Source of the DNA: Stigmatella ashevillena
GTDB taxonomy: Bacteria; Myxococcota; Myxococcia; Myxococcales; Myxococcaceae
NCBI RefSeq assembly: GCF_028368975.1
Contig: NZ_JAQNDM010000002.1
Span: forward strand, 3,218,425 to 3,282,424
Length of the DNA stretch: 64,000 nucleotides
Direction: 5' to 3'
In this document: one piece after another, positions 19,028 through 28,082 of the stretch
How positions within the stretch are numbered: position 1 is the first letter of the stretch
Layout of the letters: the number at the start of each line of letters is the position of its first letter
Notes under the pieces: generated by a model
What the model saw: the letters and a program-made list of their open reading frames with translations, nothing else
The model's database searches: none
Told to the model about the DNA's origin: nothing
Made by a program: the position numbers and the translations under genes

Positions 19028-19052
19028 AATTTTGAGTCTGATTCTCAAAATT
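19028..19052. promoter_or_regulatory. AT-rich palindrome, candidate Fur-type operator
   Basis: Perfect 9-bp arms AATTTTGAG and CTCAAAATT flank a 7-bp centre. The element stands out as AT-rich in a very GC-rich region and ends 34 bp before the chosen start of an iron permease. Its core resembles the 7-1-7 Fur box TGATAATnATTATCA better in the right half (6 of 7) than the left (4 of 7). No T tract follows, so it is unlikely to be the folA terminator. Confidence 0.5.
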
Positions 19053-19086
19053 GAGGGAAATGCCTCTGGCTGGTAGAAGCGAGGGC

Positions 19087-20943
19087 GTGAATCGCGCATG
19101 GATCGCCGTGGGGGTGTCACTGCTCATTGTGTGGCCCTGGGCGGCCCGCGCCGATGAGGGCGCGTCCGAGGGGCGCACGTGGCACCGGCTGGTGGGCATC
19201 CTCCAGTACCTGGAGGCGGACTACCCGGCCGCGGTCGAATCCCAGTCCGAGTTCGAGCTGACGGAGCAGAAGAGCTTCATCGCCGAGGCGATGGGGGCCG
19301 CCCAGGAATTGGGGCCCGCGGGGCTGGGATTTCTTCCCCGTCTCCAGGAAGTCAAAGCGCGGGTGGATCAAGGCACGGATCCGGAAGGCGTGAGCCGGGA
19401 CTGCGGGGCCCTCGTGGAGGATCTGGTGCTCGCCGGAGGCCTGGCCCGCAGTCCCCGCCGGGTGCCGGACTTGGCCCGGGGTGAGAAGCTCTTCCAGGTG
19501 GCCTGTGCCTCCTGCCACGGTGCGGACGGCCGCGCGCAGGTGAGCATCGCCCAGACGATGGAGCCAACGCCTGCCAACTTCCAGGATCCGGAAACCATGG
19601 AGGGCCTCACCCCGTACAAGGCCTTCAACACCACCAGCTTCGGCGTTCCCGGCACGGCGATGCCCGGCTACCCCACCCTCTCCGAGGACGAGCGCTGGTC
19701 ACTGGCCTTCTATGTCTTCACCTTGCGCCAGCCGCCGTGCGAGGGCCTTCCGCCCCGCGCCTCGCTGGAGCGGCTGGCGACCGCCACGGATCCCCAATTG
19801 GTGGCGGAGCACGGCGAGCAGCACCTGGCCTGTCTGCGGCGGAAGCTGCCGGACGCGGACGAAGAACGCTCGCTGCTGACGGCCCGAGGCGAAGTGGAGA
19901 ACGCGCTGCGCCAGGGCGCCGCCGGGGACTTCGTGGGCGCACGCAACGCGCTGCTCGACGCGTACCTCAATGGACTGGAGCCCGTGGAGGTGAAGCTGAG
20001 TGCCCGGGATCCCGAGTTGGTGACGCGCCTGGAGCAGGCCTTCCTCCAGGCACGGCTGGCCGCCGAGCAGCGCAGCCCGCACCTTCAAGACGAAGGGCGT
20101 GAGCTGCTCTCGCTGCTGGACCAGGCGCGGCGGGGCAGTGGCCACACGGCGGACTTCTTCTCCGTCGTCTGGCTGACCCTCTTCATCCTGCTGCGCGAGG
20201 GCTTCGAGGCCACCATCATCGTCACGGCCCTGTTGGCCTCGCTTCGCAAGCTGGAAGCCACCCGCCATGCCCGCGTCGTCCACGCGGGGTGGATCTCCGC
20301 CCTGGGGGTGGGCGCGCTGGCGTTCCTCTTTGGCCAGCACCTGCTGGCGGGGGCCAACCGCGAGCTGCTCGAAGGCGTGGCGGCGCTCCTCGCGGTGGCC
20401 ATGCTCCTGTACGCGGCGCTGTGGCTCAACGCGCGCGCCAACGTGAGCCACTTCATGGGCGAGCTGCGCCAGAAGATGCAGGGCGCGCTGGGCCGGGGCA
20501 GCGCCATGGGCGTGTTCACCATCGCCTTCACGGCGGTGCTGCGCGAGAGCTTCGAGACGGCGCTGTTCCTCCAGGGGCTGGCGCTCGACTCCGTGTCAGG
20601 CGTGGCCTGGGGCACGGCCGCCGGCCTCGGGGCCCTCGTCGGCCTGGTCCTCTTCGTGCGCTTCGTGGGCTACAAGCTGCCCATGAAGACGCTCTTCAAG
20701 GCGTCCACCGTCGTGCTCGTCGCCACCGCCGTCATGCTGCTGGGCAAAGGGCTGCACGCGCTTCAAGAGATTGCCCTCCTGCCGCTGGCGCCCTTCCCCT
20801 TCGTGACCGTGGAGCTGCTGGGCGTCTTCCCGGACCTGGTGTCGTTCGTGCCGCAGTTGGTGCTGGCGCTGGCGCCCCTGGTCCTGCTCGCCATCCGCCG
20901 GAGCCGGACCGCGCGTCTGGCGGGGGCCTCGCCTCAAGGCTGA
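19087..20943 (+). CDS. FTR1-family iron permease with N-terminal cytochrome c domain
   Basis: The product (about 618 residues) begins with a signal peptide, then a periplasmic helical domain with a c-type haem site CASCH (Cys140 to His144) and a downstream Met-rich loop (GTAMPGYPTL). The C-terminal half has about seven membrane helices with two REGFE-type iron-transfer motifs: LLREGFEATIIV and LRESFETALFLQ. It fits an iron permease that couples haem-based oxidation to uptake. The GTG at 19087 is chosen for its signal peptide; ATG 19060 and TTG 19051 are in frame, but those starts would run into the palindrome. Iron regulation is inferred from that palindrome. Confidence 0.88.
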   Translation: MNRAWIAVGVSLLIVWPWAARADEGASEGRTWHRLVGILQYLEADYPAAVESQSEFELTEQKSFIAEAMGAAQELGPAGLGFLPRLQEVKARVDQGTDPEGVSRDCGALVEDLVLAGGLARSPRRVPDLARGEKLFQVACASCHGADGRAQVSIAQTMEPTPANFQDPETMEGLTPYKAFNTTSFGVPGTAMPGYPTLSEDERWSLAFYVFTLRQPPCEGLPPRASLERLATATDPQLVAEHGEQHLACLRRKLPDADEERSLLTARGEVENALRQGAAGDFVGARNALLDAYLNGLEPVEVKLSARDPELVTRLEQAFLQARLAAEQRSPHLQDEGRELLSLLDQARRGSGHTADFFSVVWLTLFILLREGFEATIIVTALLASLRKLEATRHARVVHAGWISALGVGALAFLFGQHLLAGANRELLEGVAALLAVAMLLYAALWLNARANVSHFMGELRQKMQGALGRGSAMGVFTIAFTAVLRESFETALFLQGLALDSVSGVAWGTAAGLGALVGLVLFVRFVGYKLPMKTLFKASTVVLVATAVMLLGKGLHALQEIALLPLAPFPFVTVELLGVFPDLVSFVPQLVLALAPLVLLAIRRSRTARLAGASPQG

Positions 20944-21011
20944 CGGAGCACGGGGCGCCTCCCCCCGGAAGCACCGCCCCTGCCGGGGGAAAAGCCCGCT
21001 AGGCTGACCTC

Positions 21012-21719
21012 ATGTCCCTGCTGCGCATCGCCCTGGGCCTGGCCCTGCTTGCTCCGTGCGTGGGGCTCGCCCAGCCCGCCGACGCCCCCGCCCTCTCCTC
21101 CCCCACGAACCCGGACACCCTTCCACCCCCCCCGCTCGTCTCCGCCCCGAAAGAGGCCGAGGAGCCCCGTCCCTCCGCGGTCCTCTTTCCCCACCGGCTG
21201 GAGCCCGCCCAGCCCCAGGGACCGGGGCTGATTGCCAGCCGACTCATGCTGGAGCTGCTGGCCGGGGCCGCGGGCGGCGTGGGCATTGGGGCCGTCAGTT
21301 TCCTCGTCGGGGCCAGCGTCATCTCCGGCGCCTGCAATGGCGACAGCCTGGACTGCTTCGTCCCCCTCTTCATGATGGGAGGCGCCGGCGCCTTGATCGG
21401 CGTGCCCCTGGGGGTCTACGGCGCCGGCAAGCTGATGAAGGGCCGCGGCCAGTTCTGGCCCACCCTCATTGGCACCGTGGCGGGAGCGGGCCTCGGACTG
21501 GTCAGCGCCCTGGCCAGCCAGGATGGCACGGCGTTCATCCTCGGGTTGTCCGCGGGCCCCGTCCTAGGGGCCCTCGCGGGGTACGAGATCTCCCACTGGG
21601 TCCCCAGGTTCCCGACAAGCCCCTCCAGGGGGCTGCCCGGGAGGGGCGTCTCGATGCTCCCCGCGCTCTTGGCGACCCCGGGAGGGGGCCTGCTCGGAGG
21701 ACTTTCGGGCCGCTTTTGA
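21012..21719 (+). CDS. Signal-peptide membrane protein of unknown function
   Basis: The 235-residue protein starts with MSLLRIALGLALLAPCVGLAQ, a likely signal peptide. A Pro/Ser-rich linker (about 25-80) follows, then four Gly/Ala-rich hydrophobic stretches (about 85-110, 120-145, 155-175, 180-195) that look like glycine-zipper helices. No catalytic residues are apparent. The glycine-rich hydrophobic pattern suggests an envelope protein. Placement after the iron permease (68 bp) may be incidental. Confidence 0.68.
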   Translation: MSLLRIALGLALLAPCVGLAQPADAPALSSPTNPDTLPPPPLVSAPKEAEEPRPSAVLFPHRLEPAQPQGPGLIASRLMLELLAGAAGGVGIGAVSFLVGASVISGACNGDSLDCFVPLFMMGGAGALIGVPLGVYGAGKLMKGRGQFWPTLIGTVAGAGLGLVSALASQDGTAFILGLSAGPVLGALAGYEISHWVPRFPTSPSRGLPGRGVSMLPALLATPGGGLLGGLSGRF

Positions 21720-21850
21720 CCGGATGGACCGCCCCGACCCCCGAAACTCCAGTCTGGGCCCCTGTAAGAAATGCCGGTTTCCGGCCCTAAGCACGGCGGA
21801 TCTCCAACGCAAGTGCTCGGATTCATGGAGAAACGTCGGCCCCCAGGCGT

Positions 21851-21866
21851 TGGCACCCCCCTTGCT
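21851..21866 (+). promoter_or_regulatory. Sigma-54 (-24/-12) promoter for the RpoH-family gene
   Basis: TGGCACCCCCCTTGCT fits the sigma-54 consensus TGGCAC-N5-TTGC exactly. The invariant GG is at 21852-21853, GC at 21864-21865, with the required 10 bp between them. Transcription would begin near 21877, leaving a leader of about 50 nt before the ATG at 21928. Confidence 0.75.
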
Positions 21867-21927
21867 CAATGGCTCCTGCGTGCAGTCGCAGTGATTCTCA
21901 AGCGTCCTCCACCCCCTAGGAGACACC

Positions 21928-22809
21928 ATGCAGGCCTCCCTCACCTCGACCGACTCCCTCTCGACCTACCTCTCGGAAATCAACCAGTACCCGCTGCTGA
22001 CCCAGCAGGAAGAGCAGGCACTGGCGCGGAGCTTCCGTCAGGGAGATCTCCAGGCGGGCCACCGGCTGGTGACGAGCAACCTGCGCTTCGTGGTGAAGGT
22101 TGCCTACGAGTACCGCTCCTACGGCCTGCGCATGAGCGACCTCATCCAGGAGGCGAACATCGGCCTGATGAAGGCGGTGCAGAAGTTCGATCCGGACAAG
22201 GGCATCCGCCTCATCTCCTACGCGGTGTGGTGGATCCGCGCCTACATCCAGGGCTACGTGCTGAAGAACTGGTCGCTGGTGAAGCTGGGCACCACCCAGG
22301 CGCAGCGCCGGCTGTTCTTCGCCCTGGCGCGCACCCGCCGCGAGTTGGAGAAGCTGGGCAACACCGACGGCAACATCGTCAACGCCGAGGAGATCGCCCG
22401 CAAGCTGAACGTGAAGGCCTCTGAGGTGCGCGAGATGGAGCAGCGCATGGGCGGGCGCGACCTGTCCCTGGACGCCCCCATGGGCGAGGACGGGGACGCC
22501 ACCCACATGGACTTCGTGGCCTCCGACTCCGTCTCGCAGGCGGATGAGGTGGCGGACCGCCAGGAGGCGGACCTGGCCCGTACCCGCATCCAGCAGGCGC
22601 TGCAGCGGCTGGACCCGCGCGAGCGCTTCATCATCGAGAAGCGCGTGATGAGCGACTCGGAGATGACCCTGAGCGAGCTGGGCGAGCACTTCGGCTTCTC
22701 GCGTGAGCGCGCCCGCCAGCTGGAGATCCGCGCCAAGGACAAGCTCAAGGCGGAGCTGGCCACGCTCATGGCCGAGGTCGGTGGCGACCAGGCCTCGATG
22801 CTGGGCTAG
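21928..22809 (+). CDS. RpoH-family (sigma-32-like) RNA polymerase sigma factor
   Basis: The 293-residue protein has sigma region 1.2/2 ([22 protein letters not shown], then [16 protein letters not shown] and [20 protein letters not shown]). The region 2.3/2.4 helix contains [12 protein letters not shown], and a region 4 helix-turn-helix ends in [18 protein letters not shown]. The overall length, and the lack of region 1.1 and the large non-conserved insert, match RpoH rather than RpoD. In Myxococcus, paralogues of this type (SigB, SigC) act in development; which one this matches cannot be decided here. AGGAGA precedes the ATG, and a strong sigma-54 promoter lies upstream, so one alternative sigma factor may control another. 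Confidence 0.9.
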   Translation: MQASLTSTDSLSTYLSEINQYPLLTQQEEQALARSFRQGDLQAGHRLVTSNLRFVVKVAYEYRSYGLRMSDLIQEANIGLMKAVQKFDPDKGIRLISYAVWWIRAYIQGYVLKNWSLVKLGTTQAQRRLFFALARTRRELEKLGNTDGNIVNAEEIARKLNVKASEVREMEQRMGGRDLSLDAPMGEDGDATHMDFVASDSVSQADEVADRQEADLARTRIQQALQRLDPRERFIIEKRVMSDSEMTLSELGEHFGFSRERARQLEIRAKDKLKAELATLMAEVGGDQASMLG

Positions 22810-22839
22810 AGACACCGGAAGGAACAGGTTCTGAACGCC

Positions 22840-23658
22840 ATGACCTTGGACAAGCCGGGCAAGAAGATCCGGCTTGCCAGCTTCTCGGAGAAGCCCCCCA
22901 AGGGGCTGACCGAGAAGAAGTGCCAGCAGGAGTTCGACGCGCTGTGCGCGGAACTCTTCGACCTCCAGGACTTGCTCTGGGGGGCGCGGCAGCATGCCGT
23001 GATGGTCGTCCTGCAAGGCCGGGACAGCGCAGGCAAGGATGGGACGATCAAGCACGTGGTGGGCTGCCTCAATCCGCGGGGCGTCCACGTGACGTCCTTC
23101 AGCGCACCCACTGAAGAGGAGCGCGAGCACGACTTTCTCTGGCGCATCCACCGGCACGCGCCACGGCGGGGCGAGTTCGCCATCTTCAACCGCTCCCACT
23201 ACGAGGACGTGCTCGTCGCGCGCGTGAACAAGCTGGTGCCCAAAGCGCTCTGGAAGCACCGCTACGGACACATCCGCGACTTCGAGGAGTTGCTGTCCGA
23301 GCACGGGACCATTGTCCTCAAGTTCTTCCTCCACATCAGCCTCGACGAGCAGGAGAAGCGGCTGCTCAAGCGCGAGGAGGAGCCGAGAAAGTCCTGGAAG
23401 ATCAGCGCCGGGGACTGGAAGGACCGCGACCACTGGGACGACTACACGGAGGCGTACGAGGACGCCCTGTCCCGGACGGCGACGAAGACGGCGCCGTGGA
23501 CCATCGTCCCTGCGGAATCCAAGTGGTACCGGAACCTCGTGGTCGCTCGAACGATCGCCGAGGCCCTCCGTCCGCACCGCAAAGCCTGGCAGGCCCAGTT
23601 GGATGCGGTCGGCGAGAACAAGAAGGCGGAGCTGGCGCAGTACCGCCAACAGAAGTGA
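22840..23658 (+). CDS. ppk2: Polyphosphate kinase 2 family protein
   Basis: PPK2 enzymes move phosphate between polyphosphate and nucleotides. The 272-residue protein has the Walker A loop GRDSAGKDG (60-68), the lid segment APTEEEREHDFLWRIH and the Walker B-like FNRSHYEDVL (116-125), with the conserved SWKISAGDWKDR later. Length fits a one-domain PPK2; preference for ADP, GDP or AMP is not readable. It lies 30 bp after the RpoH-type gene and is likely transcribed with it, hinting at stress or starvation control of polyphosphate. Confidence 0.9.
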   Translation: MTLDKPGKKIRLASFSEKPPKGLTEKKCQQEFDALCAELFDLQDLLWGARQHAVMVVLQGRDSAGKDGTIKHVVGCLNPRGVHVTSFSAPTEEEREHDFLWRIHRHAPRRGEFAIFNRSHYEDVLVARVNKLVPKALWKHRYGHIRDFEELLSEHGTIVLKFFLHISLDEQEKRLLKREEEPRKSWKISAGDWKDRDHWDDYTEAYEDALSRTATKTAPWTIVPAESKWYRNLVVARTIAEALRPHRKAWQAQLDAVGENKKAELAQYRQQK

Positions 23659-23671
23659 GCGGCCAGGGGCC

Positions 23672-25186
23672 CTACTCCCGGAAGTAGTGGCCCGCCTCCG
23701 TCCGGATCCGTCCTTCCTCCAGGAGCTTCTCCAGCGTGGCCAACGCGCTGCGCTCGGCCACCGGGTGCAGGAAGACCGGCGTGTCCGAATACGCGTCCTT
23801 CACCACCTGGGACAGGGGGGCGCCCGAAGTGGGAATGGCCTCCAGGATGCGCGCCTCGCGCAGGGCCCGGTGGTGGAGGTATTCCTGAAGCTTGCCCGGT
23901 CCGTCGGGGATGGGCCCCCCGTGAGCGGGGTACAACGTGGTGATGGGCCAGTCCCGGAGCCGTGCGAGCTGCGCCAGGTAGTCGCGCATGTTGCCCTCGG
24001 GCGGATCAATCACGATGGTGCTCATCCCCGCCACCATGTCTCCCACCACGGCGGCATGGCTGAGCGCATCCACCAGCGAGAGGTGGCCCCGGGCATGCCC
24101 TGGCGTGTGCAACACGTGCCAGCGCTGGGGCGGACTGCCCGCCAGCTCCAGCACCTCCCCGTCCTCCAAGAGCCGATCCGCGGCGAAATCCAACCGGTCC
24201 GCCGTGCGCGCGTGGCACCACAGGGGAATGCCCAGCCGCTCCTTCACCACCCGGGCGCCGGCGATGTGGTCCCCATGGTGGTGGGTGAGGAAGACGGCCA
24301 CGGGCCGCAGCCCCTCCCCTTCCAGCAGAGAGATCAACTCCAGCAGCTTCTCATACTCGTGCGCATCGCCCGCCCCTGGATCCACGATGAGCAGTTCGCC
24401 ATTGCCCAGCACATACGTGTTGGTGTGCGTGGCGGGAGGCAACGTGAGCGTCTCCAGGGCCACCACCCGCACCCCCTGCTGGAACTCGAGGCGCCGGGTG
24501 ATGAAGTCCACGCAGTGAGGGGGTGACACCAGGCTCGCGAACGCTTCCTGGGAAATGCCCTCCTGATGCAAGACCTTCAGCGCATGGAGGTTGGGCGTAT
24601 GCAGCAAGGCGGTGCCCCGCTCCCAGCGGGCCAGCGCCTCGGCGGGATCCACCCAGGCCGCCTCGCTGAACTCTCCCGGCCACAGCTCCGCCTGGGCCTG
24701 CTGCGGCATCTCCACCGCGAAGAAGTGGGCATCGAAGCGCAGGGGCATGAAGGGCGGGGTGATCCACCGGCCCGCTGGCACGAAATCCTCCGCCCGGAGC
24801 CCCCACCCCTCCCTGGCCAACATCTCGCCCCAAGGGCACTGGCCCGACAACAGCTCCTGGCGCAGTGCCTTCAACCGCTCCGCCGGCACCGCCTCCGCCC
24901 CCGGGACCACCAGCACCCCCGTCTCTTCGAAGAGCTCCCGGGCAGCGGCCACGCACGCGGCGGCCTGCTCCCCGGAAATGCCCCGCACCGGCACCGCCGC
25001 GTCCGCCTTATCCACCTTCCCTCCCGGAAAGGCGTAGAAGCCGCCCGCGAAGCTCAGCGCCTTCTCCCGCTTGACCCAGAACACCTCCACCCGCGAGCCC
25101 ACCCGCCGGTACAGAACCACCACGGCCGCGGGCCGCGGCACGGCCGCCGGGGGAGCAGGTGGCATGCCGGCAATCGCTTCGCTCAT
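23672..25186 (-). CDS. NUDIX hydrolase / metallo-beta-lactamase fusion
   Basis: This 504-residue protein joins two hydrolases. Residues about 20-210 form a NUDT19-like NUDIX domain: the box starts at FPGGKVDKAD and, after an insertion, continues with AAARELFEETGVLV, as in peroxisomal CoA diphosphatases. Residues about 250-440 are a metallo-beta-lactamase domain with THHHGDHIAG, a further His in HTPGHARGH, and VVGDMVAG; a winged-helix-like LACTB2-type tail ends the protein. Whether one domain feeds the other is unknown. It overlaps the upstream HD gene by 4 bp and converges on ppk2. Confidence 0.88.
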   Translation of the reverse strand: MSEAIAGMPPAPPAAVPRPAAVVVLYRRVGSRVEVFWVKREKALSFAGGFYAFPGGKVDKADAAVPVRGISGEQAAACVAAARELFEETGVLVVPGAEAVPAERLKALRQELLSGQCPWGEMLAREGWGLRAEDFVPAGRWITPPFMPLRFDAHFFAVEMPQQAQAELWPGEFSEAAWVDPAEALARWERGTALLHTPNLHALKVLHQEGISQEAFASLVSPPHCVDFITRRLEFQQGVRVVALETLTLPPATHTNTYVLGNGELLIVDPGAGDAHEYEKLLELISLLEGEGLRPVAVFLTHHHGDHIAGARVVKERLGIPLWCHARTADRLDFAADRLLEDGEVLELAGSPPQRWHVLHTPGHARGHLSLVDALSHAAVVGDMVAGMSTIVIDPPEGNMRDYLAQLARLRDWPITTLYPAHGGPIPDGPGKLQEYLHHRALREARILEAIPTSGAPLSQVVKDAYSDTPVFLHPVAERSALATLEKLLEEGRIRTEAGHYFRE

Positions 25187-26475
25187 GACTCCACCGCCTG
25201 TCCCAGCAACCGTCCCATCAAGGTGCGCGCCGCCTCCACCTGGTCGGGCCTCACGTAGATGCGCGTCAACCGCACCGAGCCACTGTAGCGCTGGTACAGC
25301 GGGGTGTACCGGGCCACCTCGGTGAGTCGCCCCGTGGACACATCGACGATGAAGAGGCTCGGCCCCTGGGAGCCCTCCGCGAAATACTTGGAGAGCACCC
25401 CGCGGGACTCGACGATGTAGTGCTCGAACTGCCCGGCCACCAACGCGCTGCGCAGCACGTCCATGTCATAGCCCGCGTCGCGTTCGGTGAATTGGGCCAG
25501 CAGCTTGAAGCCCTTCCGCATGGAGATGCGCTCCGCCCAGCGGTTCTTCGAGCGGCGCAGCGTGTACCAGAGCGCCGCATCGTCGCTGAGCAGGAAGTCC
25601 TCCGGATCGGCGGGAATCTCGAACTCCCCGGGGGCCTCCTCATAGTAGCGCCGCAGCATGTAATCGAAGTTCACCGAGGTGTGGTGGTAATAGACCGAGA
25701 CGAACATGTGGTAGCGGCTGAGCAGGAAATCCTCGAAGGCAAACGCCGCCGCCCGGCTCAGCGCCAGATAGGCCCGCCCGTCCTTCACCGCCGGGTTCAG
25801 GTTGGAGATGATCCAATCGAAGTCGTAGCGGCCGTAATTGACGCCTGTATAGAAAGAGTCGCGCAGCAGGTAGTCCATCCGGTCCGCGTCCAGCTCCCCC
25901 GACACGATGGCCCGCAGGAGCGGCGTCCAGTCCACCCCCCGGTGGGTGAACCCCGGATCCTTGGGGGGCCGAGCACCGGTGATGAGCCCCACGGCGGCAT
26001 CCGCCCGGATGCCCAGCGGCCCGAAGTGCTTCTCGATGATGGGCGTGAGCGAGCTGTCGAGCAGGATCTTCGCGGTGAAGTCCTCATGGGTGGCCTGCTC
26101 ACCCTCCGCGGTGGCGTCCAGCCAGGACGGCAACTTCAAGGCAGCCCGGAGCGGCGCGATGCTCTCGGAGGCGTGAGACAAGGGCATGTGGCCCAAGTCA
26201 TGGCACAGCACCGCCAGCCGGACGGCGGTGTGAAACCGGGAGCGGACGTCCTCGGGCAAGTCCGAGCGGTCCGCCACGGCGCCAAACAGCCGGGACGCCA
26301 CATGCATGGCCCCCAGCGAGTGGGCATGCCGTGTGTGGGTGGCACCGGGGAATGCCAGGTCCCCAAAGCCCAGTTGGCGCACGTGGCGCAGCCGCTGGTA
26401 GTGGCGGCTGTCAATGATGGCCTTCTCCGGGTCGCTCACGGAGAGGGTGCCGTGAATCGGGTCGCGAATCCGCAT
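25183..26475 (-). CDS. HD-domain (dNTPase/SAMHD1-like) phosphohydrolase
   Basis: The start at 26475 gives MRIRDPIHG, the canonical opening of SAMHD1-like HD proteins; the product is 430 residues. The metal-binding set is clear: His in THTRHAHSLG, the HD pair in LCHDLGHMPLSHASE, and the final Asp in ELDADRMDYLLRDS. These proteins hydrolyse dNTPs or other nucleotides in the cytoplasm. It is translationally coupled to the downstream NUDIX/MBL fusion, so together they may form a nucleotide-sanitation pair, which is an inference. Confidence 0.9.
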   Translation of the reverse strand: MRIRDPIHGTLSVSDPEKAIIDSRHYQRLRHVRQLGFGDLAFPGATHTRHAHSLGAMHVASRLFGAVADRSDLPEDVRSRFHTAVRLAVLCHDLGHMPLSHASESIAPLRAALKLPSWLDATAEGEQATHEDFTAKILLDSSLTPIIEKHFGPLGIRADAAVGLITGARPPKDPGFTHRGVDWTPLLRAIVSGELDADRMDYLLRDSFYTGVNYGRYDFDWIISNLNPAVKDGRAYLALSRAAAFAFEDFLLSRYHMFVSVYYHHTSVNFDYMLRRYYEEAPGEFEIPADPEDFLLSDDAALWYTLRRSKNRWAERISMRKGFKLLAQFTERDAGYDMDVLRSALVAGQFEHYIVESRGVLSKYFAEGSQGPSLFIVDVSTGRLTEVARYTPLYQRYSGSVRLTRIYVRPDQVEAARTLMGRLLGQAVES

Positions 26476-26580
26476 GGTTCCCTTTCCATACTCCTGGATA
26501 CCCTGGGCAGGCAGCCAATCGACACGGCCTTGGACTGGGATCGTCCGGGGGGACGTGCTAACCCTCCTGTCCCAATACGA

Positions 26581-27705
26581 ATGCACATCGTCATCCTGCA
26601 CAACCGCGACCACGACCTTCTCGAGGAAGATCCAGGAAGGGAGGCCCGTGAGGATGTGATGCGCGTGGCCACCTCTCTCTGCGAGGCCCTCACCCGGGGC
26701 ACCCTCCACGCCGAGCCCCTGGCCGTCGAAGGTGACGGGCTGGACTTCGTGGACACGCTGCGCCGGATGCAGCCGGACCTGGTCATCAACCTCTGTGAGT
26801 CCCTGGCCGCCGACAGCCGGGGCGAAATCGTCGTCCCGGGCCTGCTCGACATGCTCGGGCTGCCCTACACCGGCTCGTCCGCCCTCTCGCTGGGCCTGGC
26901 ACTGCACAAGCCCAAGGCCAAGGAGCTGCTGCGCGCCCGGGGCATCTCCACCCCGGCCTTCGCGGTGGTGAAGCGGCTGGAGGATGTGAAGGCGGTGGAG
27001 CTGCCCTACCCGCTCATCGTCAAGCCCGCCCACGAGGATGCCAGCATGGGCGTGGACTTCGACTCGGTGGTGGACAGCCCCGCGCAGTTGGCCCGGGCGG
27101 CCGCGGAGGTGCTGAGCACCTTCCACCAGCCCGCGCTCGTGGAGCAGTTCATCCAGGGCCGGGAGATCTACGTGCCCTTGCTGGGCAACGCCCCGCGCCG
27201 CGCGCTGCCGCTGACGGAGATCCACTTTGGCCAGGCCTTCGAGAACCGGCCCAACATCGTCTCCTACAAAGCCAAGTGGGAAACAGAATCCCCCGAGTGC
27301 CGCGACAGCACCTCCGCCGTGTGTCGGCTGGACGACGCTGCCCTCGAAGCACGGCTGGTCCACACCGCGATGGAGGCCTTCTCGGCGCTGGACTGCCAGG
27401 ATTATGGGCGCGTAGACCTGCGCGTCTCGCCGGACGGCGTGCCCTACGTCATCGACATCAACCCCAACTGCGATCTCCACCCGGGGGCGGGATTCGCCAA
27501 GGCGGCCCTGGCGGCCGGCATCGACTACCCCACCCTGGCGGCCCACCTCGTGGAGATCGCCCTCGAAAGAACCCATGGAAATCCGTCCCCTCGAAAAAAA
27601 GGACCGGGAACCGCTCGCCGGACTGATCCGCCGAATCGAAACGTTCTCGCCGGAAGAGGTCCAGTGCGCCATCGAGCTGGTGGACCTCGCGCTCACGCCG
27701 AATAA
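26581..27705 (+). CDS. ATP-grasp ligase, D-alanine-D-alanine ligase-like
   Basis: The N-terminal pre-ATP-grasp region (MHIVILHNRD, then VINLCESLAADSRGE, PYTGSSALSLGLALHK) resembles D-Ala-D-Ala ligases. The ATP-grasp core has PLIVKPAHEDASMGV, LVEQFIQGREIYVPLLG and DINPNCDLHPGAGFAK (metal/nucleotide loop). It is probably a carboxylate-amine ligase of this superfamily; the true substrate is unknown. The conserved domain ends near residue 333 (HLVEIALER), yet the frame continues another 41 residues into the next gene, a 131-bp overlap with low-complexity Arg/Pro sequence. That tail may be non-native. Confidence 0.85.
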   Translation: MHIVILHNRDHDLLEEDPGREAREDVMRVATSLCEALTRGTLHAEPLAVEGDGLDFVDTLRRMQPDLVINLCESLAADSRGEIVVPGLLDMLGLPYTGSSALSLGLALHKPKAKELLRARGISTPAFAVVKRLEDVKAVELPYPLIVKPAHEDASMGVDFDSVVDSPAQLARAAAEVLSTFHQPALVEQFIQGREIYVPLLGNAPRRALPLTEIHFGQAFENRPNIVSYKAKWETESPECRDSTSAVCRLDDAALEARLVHTAMEAFSALDCQDYGRVDLRVSPDGVPYVIDINPNCDLHPGAGFAKAALAAGIDYPTLAAHLVEIALERTHGNPSPRKKGPGTARRTDPPNRNVLAGRGPVRHRAGGPRAHAE

Positions 27706-28042
27706 CAACGACTACACCATCCTCGTGGCGGACCGGGATGGGCGCATCGTGGGCTACGTGTGCTACGGCGCCACGCCGATGACCGAGGGGACGTTCGACC
27801 TGTATTGGATTGCCTCGGACCCCGAAGTCCGGGGCCAGGGCATTGGCGCCTCGCTGATCTCCGGAATGGAAGGAGACATGCGGCGGCGCGGGGCACGGAT
27901 CATCCGGGTGGAGACGAGCGCCACGGAGGCCTACGGCCCCACGCGCGGCTTCTACGCCTCCATGAAGTACACGGAGGAGTCCCGGTTCCGGGACTTCTAC
28001 AAGGTCGGGGACGATCTCATCGTCCTGGCCAAGCGGCTCTAA
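27575..28042 (+). CDS. GNAT-family N-acetyltransferase
   Basis: The 155-residue protein starts MEIRPLEKKDREPL, the usual N-terminus of GNAT acetyltransferases. The acetyl-CoA pyrophosphate loop is VRGQGIGASLI (about 89-99), and the beta-bulge VETSATEAYGPTRGFYASMKY follows in the expected spacing. The acceptor substrate is unknown. It overlaps the ATP-grasp gene by 131 bp in another frame. Its own domain is complete, so this is the main reading frame in the overlap. Confidence 0.88.
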   Translation: MEIRPLEKKDREPLAGLIRRIETFSPEEVQCAIELVDLALTPNNNDYTILVADRDGRIVGYVCYGATPMTEGTFDLYWIASDPEVRGQGIGASLISGMEGDMRRRGARIIRVETSATEAYGPTRGFYASMKYTEESRFRDFYKVGDDLIVLAKRL

Positions 28043-28082
28043 TCCGCGAACAAAACCGAGCCACATCCGTTAAGAGGGAGAG

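Noticed and set aside
21916-23649. 577-codon frame antisense to the RpoH-type gene and ppk2
   Set aside because: Shadow frame produced by high GC; no ribosome site and no conserved motif.
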